A stretch of 32,980 nucleotides of DNA from Planctomycetota bacterium. Lineage in GTDB: Bacteria > Planctomycetota > Phycisphaerae > Phycisphaerales > SM1A02. Shown piece after piece: positions 17,820 through 26,048 of the stretch. The notes beneath the pieces were generated by a model. That model was not told the origin of the DNA, ran no database searches, and worked only from the letters and a program-made list of their open reading frames with translations. Where the stretch lies: NCBI GenBank assembly GCA_022562915.1, contig JADFOJ010000029.1, positions 1-32,980 on the forward strand. Direction: 5' to 3'. Made by a program: the position numbers and the translations under genes. The first letter of the stretch is position 1, and the number at the start of each line of letters is the position of its first letter.

Positions 17820-19199
17820 ATGAAGAAATGCCATGTGAGTCTGTGTGCCCTGGCTGTGCTGGTGGCCTGTCTGCCCGCAGCGACGGTCAACGCCCAAGCA
17901 GACGTCGCGCTGTGCCAACTGCACCTGGTCACGAAGTGGGGGACGGTCGGCAGCATCACCGCCTACTCGGTGGGAACGACCTCCGTCAACGTCGGCTCCA
18001 CGAACCTGAACTGGATCCAGAACGGAGTGAACCACCCTGTCATCGGGCAGACGATGTACCGGATCTTCGACGGCAGGATCGAGATGATCGGCCAGTCGTG
18101 GCTCAAGCACAGCTTCTGTGCCCTTCAGATCAACAGCGCCTGCGACAATGGGTGCCCCGGTCAGGGCGGGTGCCTGAGTTTCCTTGCCCCCGGCTGCCAG
18201 GACCCGTACTCGGCCGTGCGGAACGGCTCCCAGAGCCTGCTCGGCCCGAAGTACCAGGTCAACGCCAACGCGGGCACGTTCATCTGGCCGCATCCGACGC
18301 CGGGTGCCGGGACCATCACCGGCCGGCTGCAGGTCCACAACTCGGACCTGGGCGACGGCGGCTCGGTCTACCTCGTCGAGGGCCAGTACGTGGCTCTCGA
18401 CGACGCCAATGCCGGCAACCAGGACAACAACGCCTCGTACCGGTTGGTGAATATCTCGTCCGCACCGAGCTTCAACATCAGCTTCGTCGCCGGCCAGGGC
18501 ACCGAGTTTCAGCGCGAGGCGATTCGCGCCTGGGCAGACCACGGCAACGGCGTCGGTACGCCCGACCCCGACGTCAAGATCGTGAAGGCGACCGACTCCG
18601 ACGGCGGGCTGTTCTGGGTGGGCTACAAGGCAAGCGACAACGGTGACGGCACCTGGCACTACGAGTACGCCATCCAGAACATGAACAGCCATCAGTCCGG
18701 CGCGTCGTTCAGCGTGCCGGTCGGGGCGGGCGTGACCGTCACCAACATCGACTTCCACGACGTGGAGTATCACTCCGGTGACGGCACCGGCGGCGTGAAC
18801 TTCAACGGGGACGACTGGTCCGCCACCGTCGGTCCCGGCAGCGTCACATGGCAGACGCAGATCGAGACGCAGAACCCCAGCGCCAACGCCCTGCGTTGGG
18901 GTACGATGTACAACTACCGCTTCGACGCGGACAGCGGCCCCGAGCTCGTCACGGCCACGCTCGGCCTGTACCGCGGGAGCCCGCCCGACGCCCTCTCGGC
19001 CTCGATCTCGGCACCGCAAGCGGTCCTGGTGGTGTGCCCATGGGACTGCGAGCCGGTTCCCGAAGGCACCGTCGGCATCACCGACTTCCTGGCACTGCTC
19101 GGGCAGTGGAACAGCCCCGGGAGCTGCGACTTCGACGGCGGCGGCGTCGGCATCACGGACTTCCTCGACCTGCTGGCGAACTGGGGTCCCTGCCCGTAA
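17820..19199 (+). CDS. Secreted protein of unknown function with degenerate dockerin-like tail
   Basis: A 459-residue protein with a clear signal peptide (CALAVLVACLPAATVNA, cleavage near residue 25). The mature part is rich in Gly, Asn, Ser and aromatic residues, includes a Cys-rich patch (ACDNGCPGQGGCLSF) near 110, and reads as an all-beta extracellular domain that I do not recognise. The C-terminus (about 405-459) is the paired W-G tail also seen in the preceding protein, but the first calcium loop is degenerate (PVPEGTVG in place of D-x-D-G-D-G) and the second has lost one Asp (FDGGGVG). It has its own promoter and ribosome binding site and ends 37 bases before a strong terminator. Confidence 0.82.
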   Translation: MKKCHVSLCALAVLVACLPAATVNAQADVALCQLHLVTKWGTVGSITAYSVGTTSVNVGSTNLNWIQNGVNHPVIGQTMYRIFDGRIEMIGQSWLKHSFCALQINSACDNGCPGQGGCLSFLAPGCQDPYSAVRNGSQSLLGPKYQVNANAGTFIWPHPTPGAGTITGRLQVHNSDLGDGGSVYLVEGQYVALDDANAGNQDNNASYRLVNISSAPSFNISFVAGQGTEFQREAIRAWADHGNGVGTPDPDVKIVKATDSDGGLFWVGYKASDNGDGTWHYEYAIQNMNSHQSGASFSVPVGAGVTVTNIDFHDVEYHSGDGTGGVNFNGDDWSATVGPGSVTWQTQIETQNPSANALRWGTMYNYRFDADSGPELVTATLGLYRGSPPDALSASISAPQAVLVVCPWDCEPVPEGTVGITDFLALLGQWNSPGSCDFDGGGVGITDFLDLLANWGPCP

Positions 19200-19236
19200 A
19201 AGTCGTCAAGGATCGGTGGTCACGATCAGCACCGGA

Positions 19237-19263
19237 GAACCCCGCGGCGCAGCCGCGGGGTTC
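19237..19263 (+). terminator. Rho-independent-type terminator
   Basis: Perfect 12-base stem GAACCCCGCGGC (19237-19248) and GCCGCGGGGTTC (19252-19263) with loop GCA, followed by CTGCTTTG. The T-tract is short, but the stem is the strongest in the window and sits just after the secreted-protein gene. Confidence 0.8.
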
Positions 19264-19301
19264 CTGCTTTGACCCGGTATAGTTGTTCAGGAGTGTGCGC
19301 G

Positions 19302-19355
19302 ATGAGACAGGCGGCCTGGAGTCCGGTGGCGGTCGGGGTGACGGCAAGGACCTGA
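19302..19355 (+). other. Possible 17-codon leader ORF before the fusion gene
   Basis: ATG at 19302 is preceded by AGGAG with 8 bases spacing and opens a 17-codon frame that stops at TGA 19353-19355, only 4 bases before the ATG of the large fusion gene at 19360. It could act by translational coupling. The peptide has no obvious attenuator feature, and such short frames arise by chance. Confidence 0.25.
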
Positions 19356-19359
19356 CCCG

Positions 19360-22300
19360 ATGTCTGAAGTCTCGCTGCCGGTGGTGAACACGACAACGAT
19401 CCGGGCGTCGAAGTCCGGCCGGCGTCGGGCTGTTGTCCTGGTCATCGTGCACGCGCTGGTGGCGATCCACATCGCGCTCTGGTTCGCCACCGGGGAAACG
19501 ATGACGCCGCTGGAGCCGTCGGAGTCGATGGAGTTCTCGAAGCACGGCATCGTCAACGCCGGGCTGATCTTCTTCGCGCTCACGATCCTCAGCACGCTCT
19601 TCTTCGGTCGCTGGTTCTGCGGCTGGGCGTGCCACCTCGTCGCGCTGCAGGACCTCTGCCGGTGGATGCTCGGCAGGCTCAAGTTGCGGCCGCGCCCCGT
19701 GAACCTGGGGATCCTCGGCACCGTCCCCCTCGTGGCGTTCGTCTACATGTTCATCGCGCCGCTCGTGTACCGCCTGCACTTCGGGGACTCGCTTGCGGTG
19801 CGTGGCGTGCAGCTCACGACCGACGCCTTCTGGGTCACGTTTCCGTCGTGGATCCCCGCGGTGCTCACCTTCGGGACCTGCGGCTTCATCATCGTCTACC
19901 TGCTCGGCGCCAAGGGCTTCTGCACCTACGGCTGCCCGTACGGCGCGATCTTCGGCGTCGTCGACCAGCTTGCGGTCGGCAGCATCCGGGTGACCGACGC
20001 GTGCCGGGGATGCGGCCACTGCACGGCCGTGTGCAGCTCCAACGTGCGGGTCCACCAGGAGGTCCGCGACTTCGGCATGGTGGTGGACCCCGGGTGCATG
20101 AAGTGCCTCGACTGCGTCAGCGTGTGCCCCAACGACGCGCTGTACTTCGGCATCGGCCGACCCTCCATGTTCGCCACACGTCGCGCCGGTCGCCGCGCAA
20201 GCCGCGTCTGGCAGGCCCTGCCCGAGTGGCTCCTGACGGCCGGCTTCATGTTCGGGGCCTACAGCCTGCTCATGTGGTACGACCAGAACCTCGTCTGGCG
20301 GGTCTCCGGAATCCTGACCGCCGGCTCCCTCCTGATCGTCGTGCTCTTCAAGGGGCGCGCCGAGCGGCCACGTGAGTTCACGCAGGCGGAGCAGGTGATC
20401 CTGGCCGGCGTGTTTCTCGGTTCGATGTTTGCCTGTCGCGGGCTCTACGGCCTGGTGCCGTTCCTCTTTGCGCTGGGTCTCGGAGCGATCCTCTCGTATG
20501 GGGCGCTCCACGCGTTGCGGCTCGCGTACCGCCGTGACGTCGGCGTGCACGGCTTCTCGCTCAAGCGGGCGGGCCGGATCCGCCCGGCGGGTATCGCGTT
20601 CGCGGCAACCATGCTGGCGATCGCGACGCTCACCGTGCACAGCGGCTTTGTCCAGCACCACACGCTCTCGGGCCGACGCGCCTACCGGGCAGCGTTTCTC
20701 GCCCGGGGCGATGGCCGGGACAACGCGTCGCTCATCGAGGCGGGGCTGAGCCACCTGTCACGAGGCTACGGGCTGGCGCTCGTCAAGAGCCCCTACGACC
20801 TGGCGACGCTCGGGCGGCTGCACCTGCTGGCGGGTGACGACGACGAGTACGAGCGGTTGCTGGGAGCCGCCATCACCGCGGTGCCCGACGATGCGGAGCT
20901 TCACGAGGAACTCGGTGACTTTCACGGCACGCGGGGCCGTGCCGACGAAGCCCTCATGAGCTACCGGCATGCGCTCGAACTCGATCCGGACCGTGTCGAG
21001 CTCAGCGTGGAGGTCGGACGGTACGCGGCGCTGCTGGGACGCTACGACGAGGCACGTGGAGTCTTCGAGGCTGCGATGGCCCGCGACCCGACCGCGGCCA
21101 TCGTGGTCTTCAACTATGGCGTCCTGGAGTCGATGCTCGGCCGCAGCGACGAGGCCATCGCCCGGTTCGAGCGCGCCGTTGCGCTCGACCCGGACTTCAT
21201 CGAAGCGCGGGAGAACCTGGCCGGGATGTACTGCCGGGTCGGCCGCTTCACCGAGGGCATCGCCCAGTTCAACACGGCGATCCGGACCCGGGCCGACGAT
21301 CCACGGACCCACGAGCTGATCGCGCGGGCGTACCTGGCGGTACAGCAGGTGTCCAGCGCGGAGTCACACCTGTACCGGGTACTCGAACTCGCCCCGGATC
21401 ACGGGCCGGCTCGCGCCCTGCTGGCCGAGATCGACGCGAGCCGGAGCATGGACACCGGCATGTCGGTCGAGGAGGAGGTCGCCCGCAATGTTCTCTCGCA
21501 AGCCGTCGGCAGCGGCACGTTGCAGTCCTTCGCGCTTCCGGAGCCGTTCCTGCGACGCATCGCCGACCGGATTATCCGGGAGACGTACCGCGAGCGACAT
21601 CGCCAGGTCCACCCGGACCACTCCGGCGGTTCGCCCGCGGCACGGGTCACGGGCCGGGCCGGGGATGGTCTCGCGATCCGGACCCACGAACTCCCGCACG
21701 AGGTGGAGTTGGCGCGCCGCCTGTACATCGAGGATCGCCCCGCGCTTCGCGGTTTCAAGGCACCGATCGCCGGCGCGTTCGGACCGGACGTCGCGTGGCC
21801 GCGGGACTACCCGCCAGCGTTAACCACGCCGGCCCGGGTCGTCGCGGAGAACCTCGCCGTGGAAGGCCTGCTGCCGACCGTGGGCCTGGTGATCGAGAGC
21901 ATCGGGCCCGAAGAGTTCCTGGCGGACGCCGAGAGCGGAGTCGAGCTGCTGCGGTCCGTCGGCGTCCCTGTGGATCTGCTGGCCTTCTTTGATATGAAAG
22001 ACGCCGTGACCGCGATTGCGCGGCGGCTCCGGGACGGGGCGAGCGCCAGTCTCCTGGCCGCCGAGCTTCGTTTGACGGCCTTCGACTTCCGGCCGACACG
22101 GCCCGGCTTCCGGGCGGCCACCGAGGACGGCGCTCACGAGATCGGCATGCTCCGACTGCAACTCACGCGCGGAACGTACTGGCGGGGTCCCGGCGCCGGT
22201 GGCTGTCTCGACGTCGCCCGCCAACTCGTCGAGACGATGCCGGGCGTCGACATCGTCGCGAGCCTCGAAGAACGTCACCTGCCGTCGTTCGAGGCGACCG

Positions 22301-23442
22301 TGTCGACCTGGCCGCTCGATCGCCGCGCGCAGTTCACGGTGCTGGTGGAGCGGTCGATGACGGTGTCGCAGTGGGCGCAGGACAACGGCAAGGCCGGGAT
22401 CGTCGACGGCCACGTCGCGACGATCGTCCCGCGGTATGCGTCCCGCCGGGAGGACGGGTCGGTCTTCGTCCCCAACGAGTCATTCCTGATGGATGGTCTC
22501 GCCGCAATCGGGCATACCGTGATTCATTCGCCGCTCCTGTTCCAGGGCGGCAACCTGCTGCTGGTCGACGAGCCGGCCGCGGGCCTTCGGACGCTTCTTC
22601 TCGGCGAGGCGGAAATCCACCGCAATACCGCGCTGGGGCTGACCGTCGAGCAGGTGCTGCAGGCGTTTCGCACCGAGTTCGGCGTGGACCGCTGCGTGGT
22701 CCTGCCGGCGGTGTCGTTTCACATCGACTACGACGTCAGCGTGCGCGTCGCCGCCGACGGCCAGGTGATCGCCTTTGTCAACGACACCGAGGCAGCACTG
22801 AGAATCATTCTTGACCTGGGTCTCGGCGCCCTGGAAGAGCACGGCACGCTTGACCGTCTGACGGCTGCCGCCGCGCGAGAGTTCCTCGCCGCGGACCGCA
22901 TGGCCGATCTCGTTGACGCCGTGCGGCCGTTGGTGCTGGCGACCGTGGACGAGCGCGGCCGCTTCCCCATCGACCTCGCGCGGCACTTCGCCGCCGGACC
23001 CATGGACTCGCCGGTCGGCAATCTCCAGCGCTTCATGGCCGCGCTTGACGCCGCGACGAGCCGGGTCATTCCCGGTCTCCGGCCGGCGGACCGGCACGCC
23101 CGGAGCTTCTTCGCCTCGTTCGGCCGACGTCGCGCCGACCGCGCCGAGCTGCACCGCGGGTTGGCCTCGCTGGGGTGGAGGGTCGTGCCCGTCCCCAGCC
23201 TCGCCGATGCCGAGGTCAGCCTGGTCGCCATCAACGGCATCCAGGATCGCTCGCGTTACCTGATGCCCGCCTACGGCGGCTTCTACGCGCCGCTCGACGA
23301 GGCCGCCGCCGAGGCGTTCCGGCAGACGCTGGGGCCGGGCGTCGATGTCGTGCCCATACTCTGCGGCGAGAGCCAACGCCGCGTCGGGGCGGTGCACTGC
23401 TCTGCCGCGGCCTATCCCAGGGTCGGACCCCTGCCCCCGTGA
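19360..23442 (+). CDS. Fusion protein: NapH/CcoG-like polyferredoxin + TPR array + PAD-like pentein domain
   Basis: One uninterrupted 1360-residue frame. Residues 1-430 resemble NapH/CcoG-type membrane ferredoxins: helices at about 22-43, 64-82, 116-137, 164-183, 290-330, 345-386 and 409-428, paired motifs FGRWFCGWAC (82-91) and GFCTYGCP (186-193), then two [4Fe-4S] sets, C215/C218/C221/C225 and C246/C249/C252/C256. Residues about 475-690 are TPRs (for example ALMSYRHALELDP, AIARFERAVALDP). Residues about 700-1360 are a guanidino-modifying pentein domain close in pattern to peptidylarginine deiminases: WAQD (D1008), FQGGNLLLV, HIDYD (H1121, D1123) and GAVHC (C1347). Positive-inside topology puts the Fe-S part in the cytoplasm and the TPR and pentein parts outside. 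AAGGA lies 9 bases before the ATG. The substrate is unknown. Confidence 0.85.
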   Translation: MSEVSLPVVNTTTIRASKSGRRRAVVLVIVHALVAIHIALWFATGETMTPLEPSESMEFSKHGIVNAGLIFFALTILSTLFFGRWFCGWACHLVALQDLCRWMLGRLKLRPRPVNLGILGTVPLVAFVYMFIAPLVYRLHFGDSLAVRGVQLTTDAFWVTFPSWIPAVLTFGTCGFIIVYLLGAKGFCTYGCPYGAIFGVVDQLAVGSIRVTDACRGCGHCTAVCSSNVRVHQEVRDFGMVVDPGCMKCLDCVSVCPNDALYFGIGRPSMFATRRAGRRASRVWQALPEWLLTAGFMFGAYSLLMWYDQNLVWRVSGILTAGSLLIVVLFKGRAERPREFTQAEQVILAGVFLGSMFACRGLYGLVPFLFALGLGAILSYGALHALRLAYRRDVGVHGFSLKRAGRIRPAGIAFAATMLAIATLTVHSGFVQHHTLSGRRAYRAAFLARGDGRDNASLIEAGLSHLSRGYGLALVKSPYDLATLGRLHLLAGDDDEYERLLGAAITAVPDDAELHEELGDFHGTRGRADEALMSYRHALELDPDRVELSVEVGRYAALLGRYDEARGVFEAAMARDPTAAIVVFNYGVLESMLGRSDEAIARFERAVALDPDFIEARENLAGMYCRVGRFTEGIAQFNTAIRTRADDPRTHELIARAYLAVQQVSSAESHLYRVLELAPDHGPARALLAEIDASRSMDTGMSVEEEVARNVLSQAVGSGTLQSFALPEPFLRRIADRIIRETYRERHRQVHPDHSGGSPAARVTGRAGDGLAIRTHELPHEVELARRLYIEDRPALRGFKAPIAGAFGPDVAWPRDYPPALTTPARVVAENLAVEGLLPTVGLVIESIGPEEFLADAESGVELLRSVGVPVDLLAFFDMKDAVTAIARRLRDGASASLLAAELRLTAFDFRPTRPGFRAATEDGAHEIGMLRLQLTRGTYWRGPGAGGCLDVARQLVETMPGVDIVASLEERHLPSFEATVSTWPLDRRAQFTVLVERSMTVSQWAQDNGKAGIVDGHVATIVPRYASRREDGSVFVPNESFLMDGLAAIGHTVIHSPLLFQGGNLLLVDEPAAGLRTLLLGEAEIHRNTALGLTVEQVLQAFRTEFGVDRCVVLPAVSFHIDYDVSVRVAADGQVIAFVNDTEAALRIILDLGLGALEEHGTLDRLTAAAAREFLAADRMADLVDAVRPLVLATVDERGRFPIDLARHFAAGPMDSPVGNLQRFMAALDAATSRVIPGLRPADRHARSFFASFGRRRADRAELHRGLASLGWRVVPVPSLADAEVSLVAINGIQDRSRYLMPAYGGFYAPLDEAAAEAFRQTLGPGVDVVPILCGESQRRVGAVHCSAAAYPRVGPLPP

Positions 23443-23578
23443 CATTCTCCGTGCTGTTCCATTTAGCAGCCGACGTGCACGTCGATACCCGACAGCGATA
23501 TGCGGTCACGCCGGGCGCATCCATCTCAGGCGGATCTGGAACCCTCCTAGACTGGCGCGATGCTGACAACGCCCGACG
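23443..23578. other. Non-coding scar region after the fusion gene
   Basis: No gene recognised. TAGACT at 23548-23553 followed by ATG at 23560 reproduces the leaderless pattern seen elsewhere in the window, but the frame closes after 8 codons. This may be the surviving promoter of a lost gene. Confidence 0.35.
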
Positions 23579-23740
23579 GACAATGAACGCTCTGGATACA
23601 GCAGGCTCGTCGGTGAGCTCTCGAAACTCGGGGTCGTGCTGTCGCGATCAAGCGTGCGTCGCATCCTCCTGGAACATGGCCTTGGACCCGCACCCGAGCG
23701 GCTCAAGCACAAGCCGTGGGCGAAGTTCCGGGACGTCCTG
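23579..23740 (+). pseudogene. Fragment of an integrase-core (rve) type transposase
   Basis: An open stretch of about 54 codons reads DNERSGYSRLVGELSKLG, then SSVRRILLEHGLGPAPER and KPWAKF. This matches the segment just before the catalytic core of IS481/IS3-like transposases and integrases (G-Y-R-R-I-x-G-E-L-x-x-L-G, then V-R-R-I-L-x-x-H-G-L-x-P-A-P-x-R, then W-x-x-F). There is no start codon, no N-terminal helix-turn-helix domain and no DDE catalytic core, so only a remnant of an inserted element is left. It is joined directly to the ABC-F fragment. Confidence 0.7.
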
Positions 23741-23775
23741 AGGAATGTGGGAGTGGAATCGGTTCGCTTGCCGCC

Positions 23776-23890
23776 AAAGAGCCCGATCTTCTCCCCCTTG
23801 CTCGACCGACACCGTCACGCCGTCCAGGACGATCCGGGTGCCGAAGGCGCACGAGACATCGGCACGTGTCAGGAGCCCCATGGCGAACGA
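23776..23890 (-). pseudogene. Duplicated 5' end of the ABC-F gene
   Basis: On the minus strand this encodes the first ~35 residues of an ABC-F protein (MGLLTRADVSCAFG, then IVLDGVTVSVEQG) and stops matching before Walker A. The bases align without gaps to 15239-15352, the start of the intact ABC-F gene and its upstream edge, with roughly one change in nine by eye. The intact copy continues for 1.8 kb; this one runs into the transposase fragment. It is a duplication remnant, or the trace of an ancestral second ABC-F gene. Confidence 0.8.
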
Positions 23891-23921
23891 ATGTCGCGGC
23901 GGGACAGTCCTTCAACGTGGC

Positions 23922-23927
23922 TACACT
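23922..23927 (+). promoter_or_regulatory. Putative -10 box of a leaderless transcript
   Basis: TACACT followed by CGTTCGCC and the ATG at 23936. This is nearly identical to the sequence before the ABC-F gene (minus strand, 15356 downwards). Together with 23877-23895 on the other strand it forms an inverted repeat around the start codons. Confidence 0.45.
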
Positions 23928-23935
23928 CGTTCGCC

Positions 23936-24610
23936 ATGGGGATATCGACGCGAACGCTGGTCCGGCGCAGCGGCTTGATCGCCGGGCCGCTGCCGGCGGG
24001 GGTGTGCTACCTGATACTGCCGGAGTCGTATCGCGACGCGACCGGGACCCTCGTCGAGTTCACCTCCGCCGGCCGGGTGACGCTCGCGGTCATGACGTGG
24101 ATGGCCCTGTGGTGGGTGACCGAGGCGATCGACATCTCCGCCACGGCCCTGCTGCCGATCGCCGTGCTTCCCACGCTCGGGGCCGTCTCCATCGGCGAGG
24201 CCACCGCGCCGTACGCCAACACGCTGATCTTCCTGTTCCTGGGCGGGTACCTGCTGGCGCTGTCCATGCAGCGCTGGGGTCTCGACCGCCGCATCGCCCT
24301 GTTGACCCTGAGATGTACCGGCGACCGGCCGGCCGGCATCGTCGCGGGCATCATGCTGGCGACCGCCGTCCTGAGCATGTTCGTCTCCAATACCGCCACG
24401 GCGGCGATGATGCTGCCGATCGCATTGAGCGTGGTGACGCTGCTGCGCCGCGACGACCGCGTGGACAACTTCGCGATCTGCATGATGCTCGGCATCGCCT
24501 ACGCGGCGAGCATCGGGGGCATCGGCACCAAGATCGGCACACCGACCAACGGGGTCCTGCTGATCACGGGGCTGGCATTTGCCGTGATTGCACACCGCCT
24601 GGGGCCTTGA
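23936..24610 (+). pseudogene. N-terminal half of an SLC13/DASS-family transporter
   Basis: A 224-residue product with about six membrane helices. It carries the first-half DASS pattern: WMALWWVTEAIDISATALLP (about 54-73), NTLIFLFLGGYLLALSMQ, FVSNTATAAMMLPIAL, and the signature SIGGIGTKIGTPTNGVL near 198-214. Intact members are about 450-500 residues and need a matching second half, which is absent. After the first signature the frame ends in a short unrelated tail, AHRLGP. The next gene starts 20 bases later and is unrelated. This is most simply a deletion-truncated gene. It has a good start and promoter-like box, so a short product may still be made. Confidence 0.75.
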
Positions 24611-24617
24611 GAGGTGC

Positions 24618-24623
24618 TACACT
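24618..24623 (+). promoter_or_regulatory. Putative -10 box of a leaderless transcript
   Basis: GCTACACT places the hexamer TACACT 7 bases before the GTG at 24631, with no Shine-Dalgarno sequence between them. Confidence 0.45.
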
Positions 24624-24630
24624 TTGTGCC

Positions 24631-26034
24631 GTGCCCGGCGGAATTCTCGCGAACTGGCTGGCGTGGGGGGCAGGTGCCGTCACCTTCCTGGTCGCGGTCG
24701 CGGTCTTGTGGTGGGGCCTGTTCGGCGACCGGGCTCGCGGCCGGCGGCGGTGTCCGCGATGCTGGTACGACATGTCGCACGCCGCGGGCATGACCTGCCC
24801 TGAATGCGGTTGGGCGGCACCCGGCGAACGACACTTCTCGCGCACTCGAAGACGACCCGTCCCCGCGCTGGTGGCGGCGATCGTCGCCTCGGTGTGCGCG
24901 TCGTACGCCATCGAGCGCGCCGACCGGCAGGGGTGGCTCGCACTGGTGCCGACCCGGATCGTGGTGCTGAGCCTGCCCGTCTTCGGCGACGCGCACGGGA
25001 GCCTGACGACGGAGCTCTCCATGCGGCTGGCGCAGGGGACGCTGACCGACTCGCAACTGCGCGCACTCACGAGACGCTGTCTGCGCGGCGACCACTTCGC
25101 GCGGCCGGTCTCGCCCCAGTGGGAAGAGAAGTACGGCGCCTTGCTCCAGAGCTGCCGCGGGGCGGTGCCGGAGGGATCCGACCTGAACGAAGCCCTGCTG
25201 CGACTGCCGGCGCGCATCGAGCTGGCGAGCAACCGCGCGTGGCCGCGCGGCGCTCCAATCTGCCTCGACCTGGACGTGCGCGACTGGTGGCCCGGCGGGA
25301 CCGAGTGCCGCGTCCTCCTGAGGCCCGGATGGAATCCCTCGCAGCCGATCACGGTGTGGCGGGACGCGGCGCCGCGACCCGGCACGGGACAGGGCCGGCG
25401 CAACCGTCAGCGTCCACGGTCCTACCCGCTGGTCATCACCGACGTACCGGACCTCCCGCGCCTCGAGTTCGACGTCGTGCTGGAACGGCTCCTGCCCGGC
25501 AAGGATCAGCAGTGGCAGGAGTTCCAGACGGAGTCGATCAGCGTCGAGCTGGAGTTCACCGGCAGCCTCGCCGAGACGATGCAGCCCTCCGCGCATGACC
25601 AGTTACAGGAGGCGATGAAGGCCGTGTTCAAGCAGGGCGTCGTGAAGTGGACCGGCGGCCGCTCGCCCGTGCGGGTGCGGTTCGATGCGCGCCAGACCTA
25701 TGGAATCGGGGCCGAGGACACCGTGATCGGCGCCGCCGTCGACATCCTGCGGGCCGGGACCCTCGCACGCCGCCTGGAGATCTGGTGGCCGCTGGCACCC
25801 ACCCCGACCGGCCGGCTCGGCTGGGTCGTCACGTACGAGGACGAGGACCTCATCACCGGCGCCAACGCCGACGACGAACTGTGGCAACTGCACGTGCGCG
25901 GTGACGCTGCAATAGCCCTGCGGGCAGGAACCGCGTCGAGCTACTGGGCGGGCGAGTTCACCGTGCCGCTCACCGTCAGCGAAATCGAGACGACTGCGCC
26001 GCGGAAGTACTGGTGGCGCGAGCGCGCCGAGTGA
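24631..26034 (+). CDS. Membrane protein with zinc ribbon, unknown function
   Basis: A 467-residue protein. The N-terminus has a membrane helix (about 9-30), then a zinc ribbon C-P-R-C (41-44) ... C-P-E-C, a short form frequent in planctomycete membrane proteins. A second membrane helix (about 77-93) is followed by a soluble region of about 370 residues, presumably outside the membrane because the ribbon should be cytoplasmic. The soluble part has many Trp and Arg residues and beta-rich stretches (for example DLDVRDWWPGG and FTVPLTVSEIETT) but no family I recognise. The GTG at 24631 was chosen because it is the first start after the upstream gene and has TACACT just before it. Confidence 0.75.
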   Translation: MPGGILANWLAWGAGAVTFLVAVAVLWWGLFGDRARGRRRCPRCWYDMSHAAGMTCPECGWAAPGERHFSRTRRRPVPALVAAIVASVCASYAIERADRQGWLALVPTRIVVLSLPVFGDAHGSLTTELSMRLAQGTLTDSQLRALTRRCLRGDHFARPVSPQWEEKYGALLQSCRGAVPEGSDLNEALLRLPARIELASNRAWPRGAPICLDLDVRDWWPGGTECRVLLRPGWNPSQPITVWRDAAPRPGTGQGRRNRQRPRSYPLVITDVPDLPRLEFDVVLERLLPGKDQQWQEFQTESISVELEFTGSLAETMQPSAHDQLQEAMKAVFKQGVVKWTGGRSPVRVRFDARQTYGIGAEDTVIGAAVDILRAGTLARRLEIWWPLAPTPTGRLGWVVTYEDEDLITGANADDELWQLHVRGDAAIALRAGTASSYWAGEFTVPLTVSEIETTAPRKYWWRERAE

Positions 26035-26048
26035 CTCGCCGGAGGTGG

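Noticed and set aside
17814-19019. 401-codon minus-strand frame opposite the secreted protein
   Set aside because: Shadow frame; the plus strand has a signal peptide, promoter, ribosome binding site and terminator.
19153-20754. 533-codon minus-strand frame over the ferredoxin part of the fusion gene
   Set aside because: Glu/Arg/His-rich shadow; the plus strand has exact Fe-S cysteine motifs.
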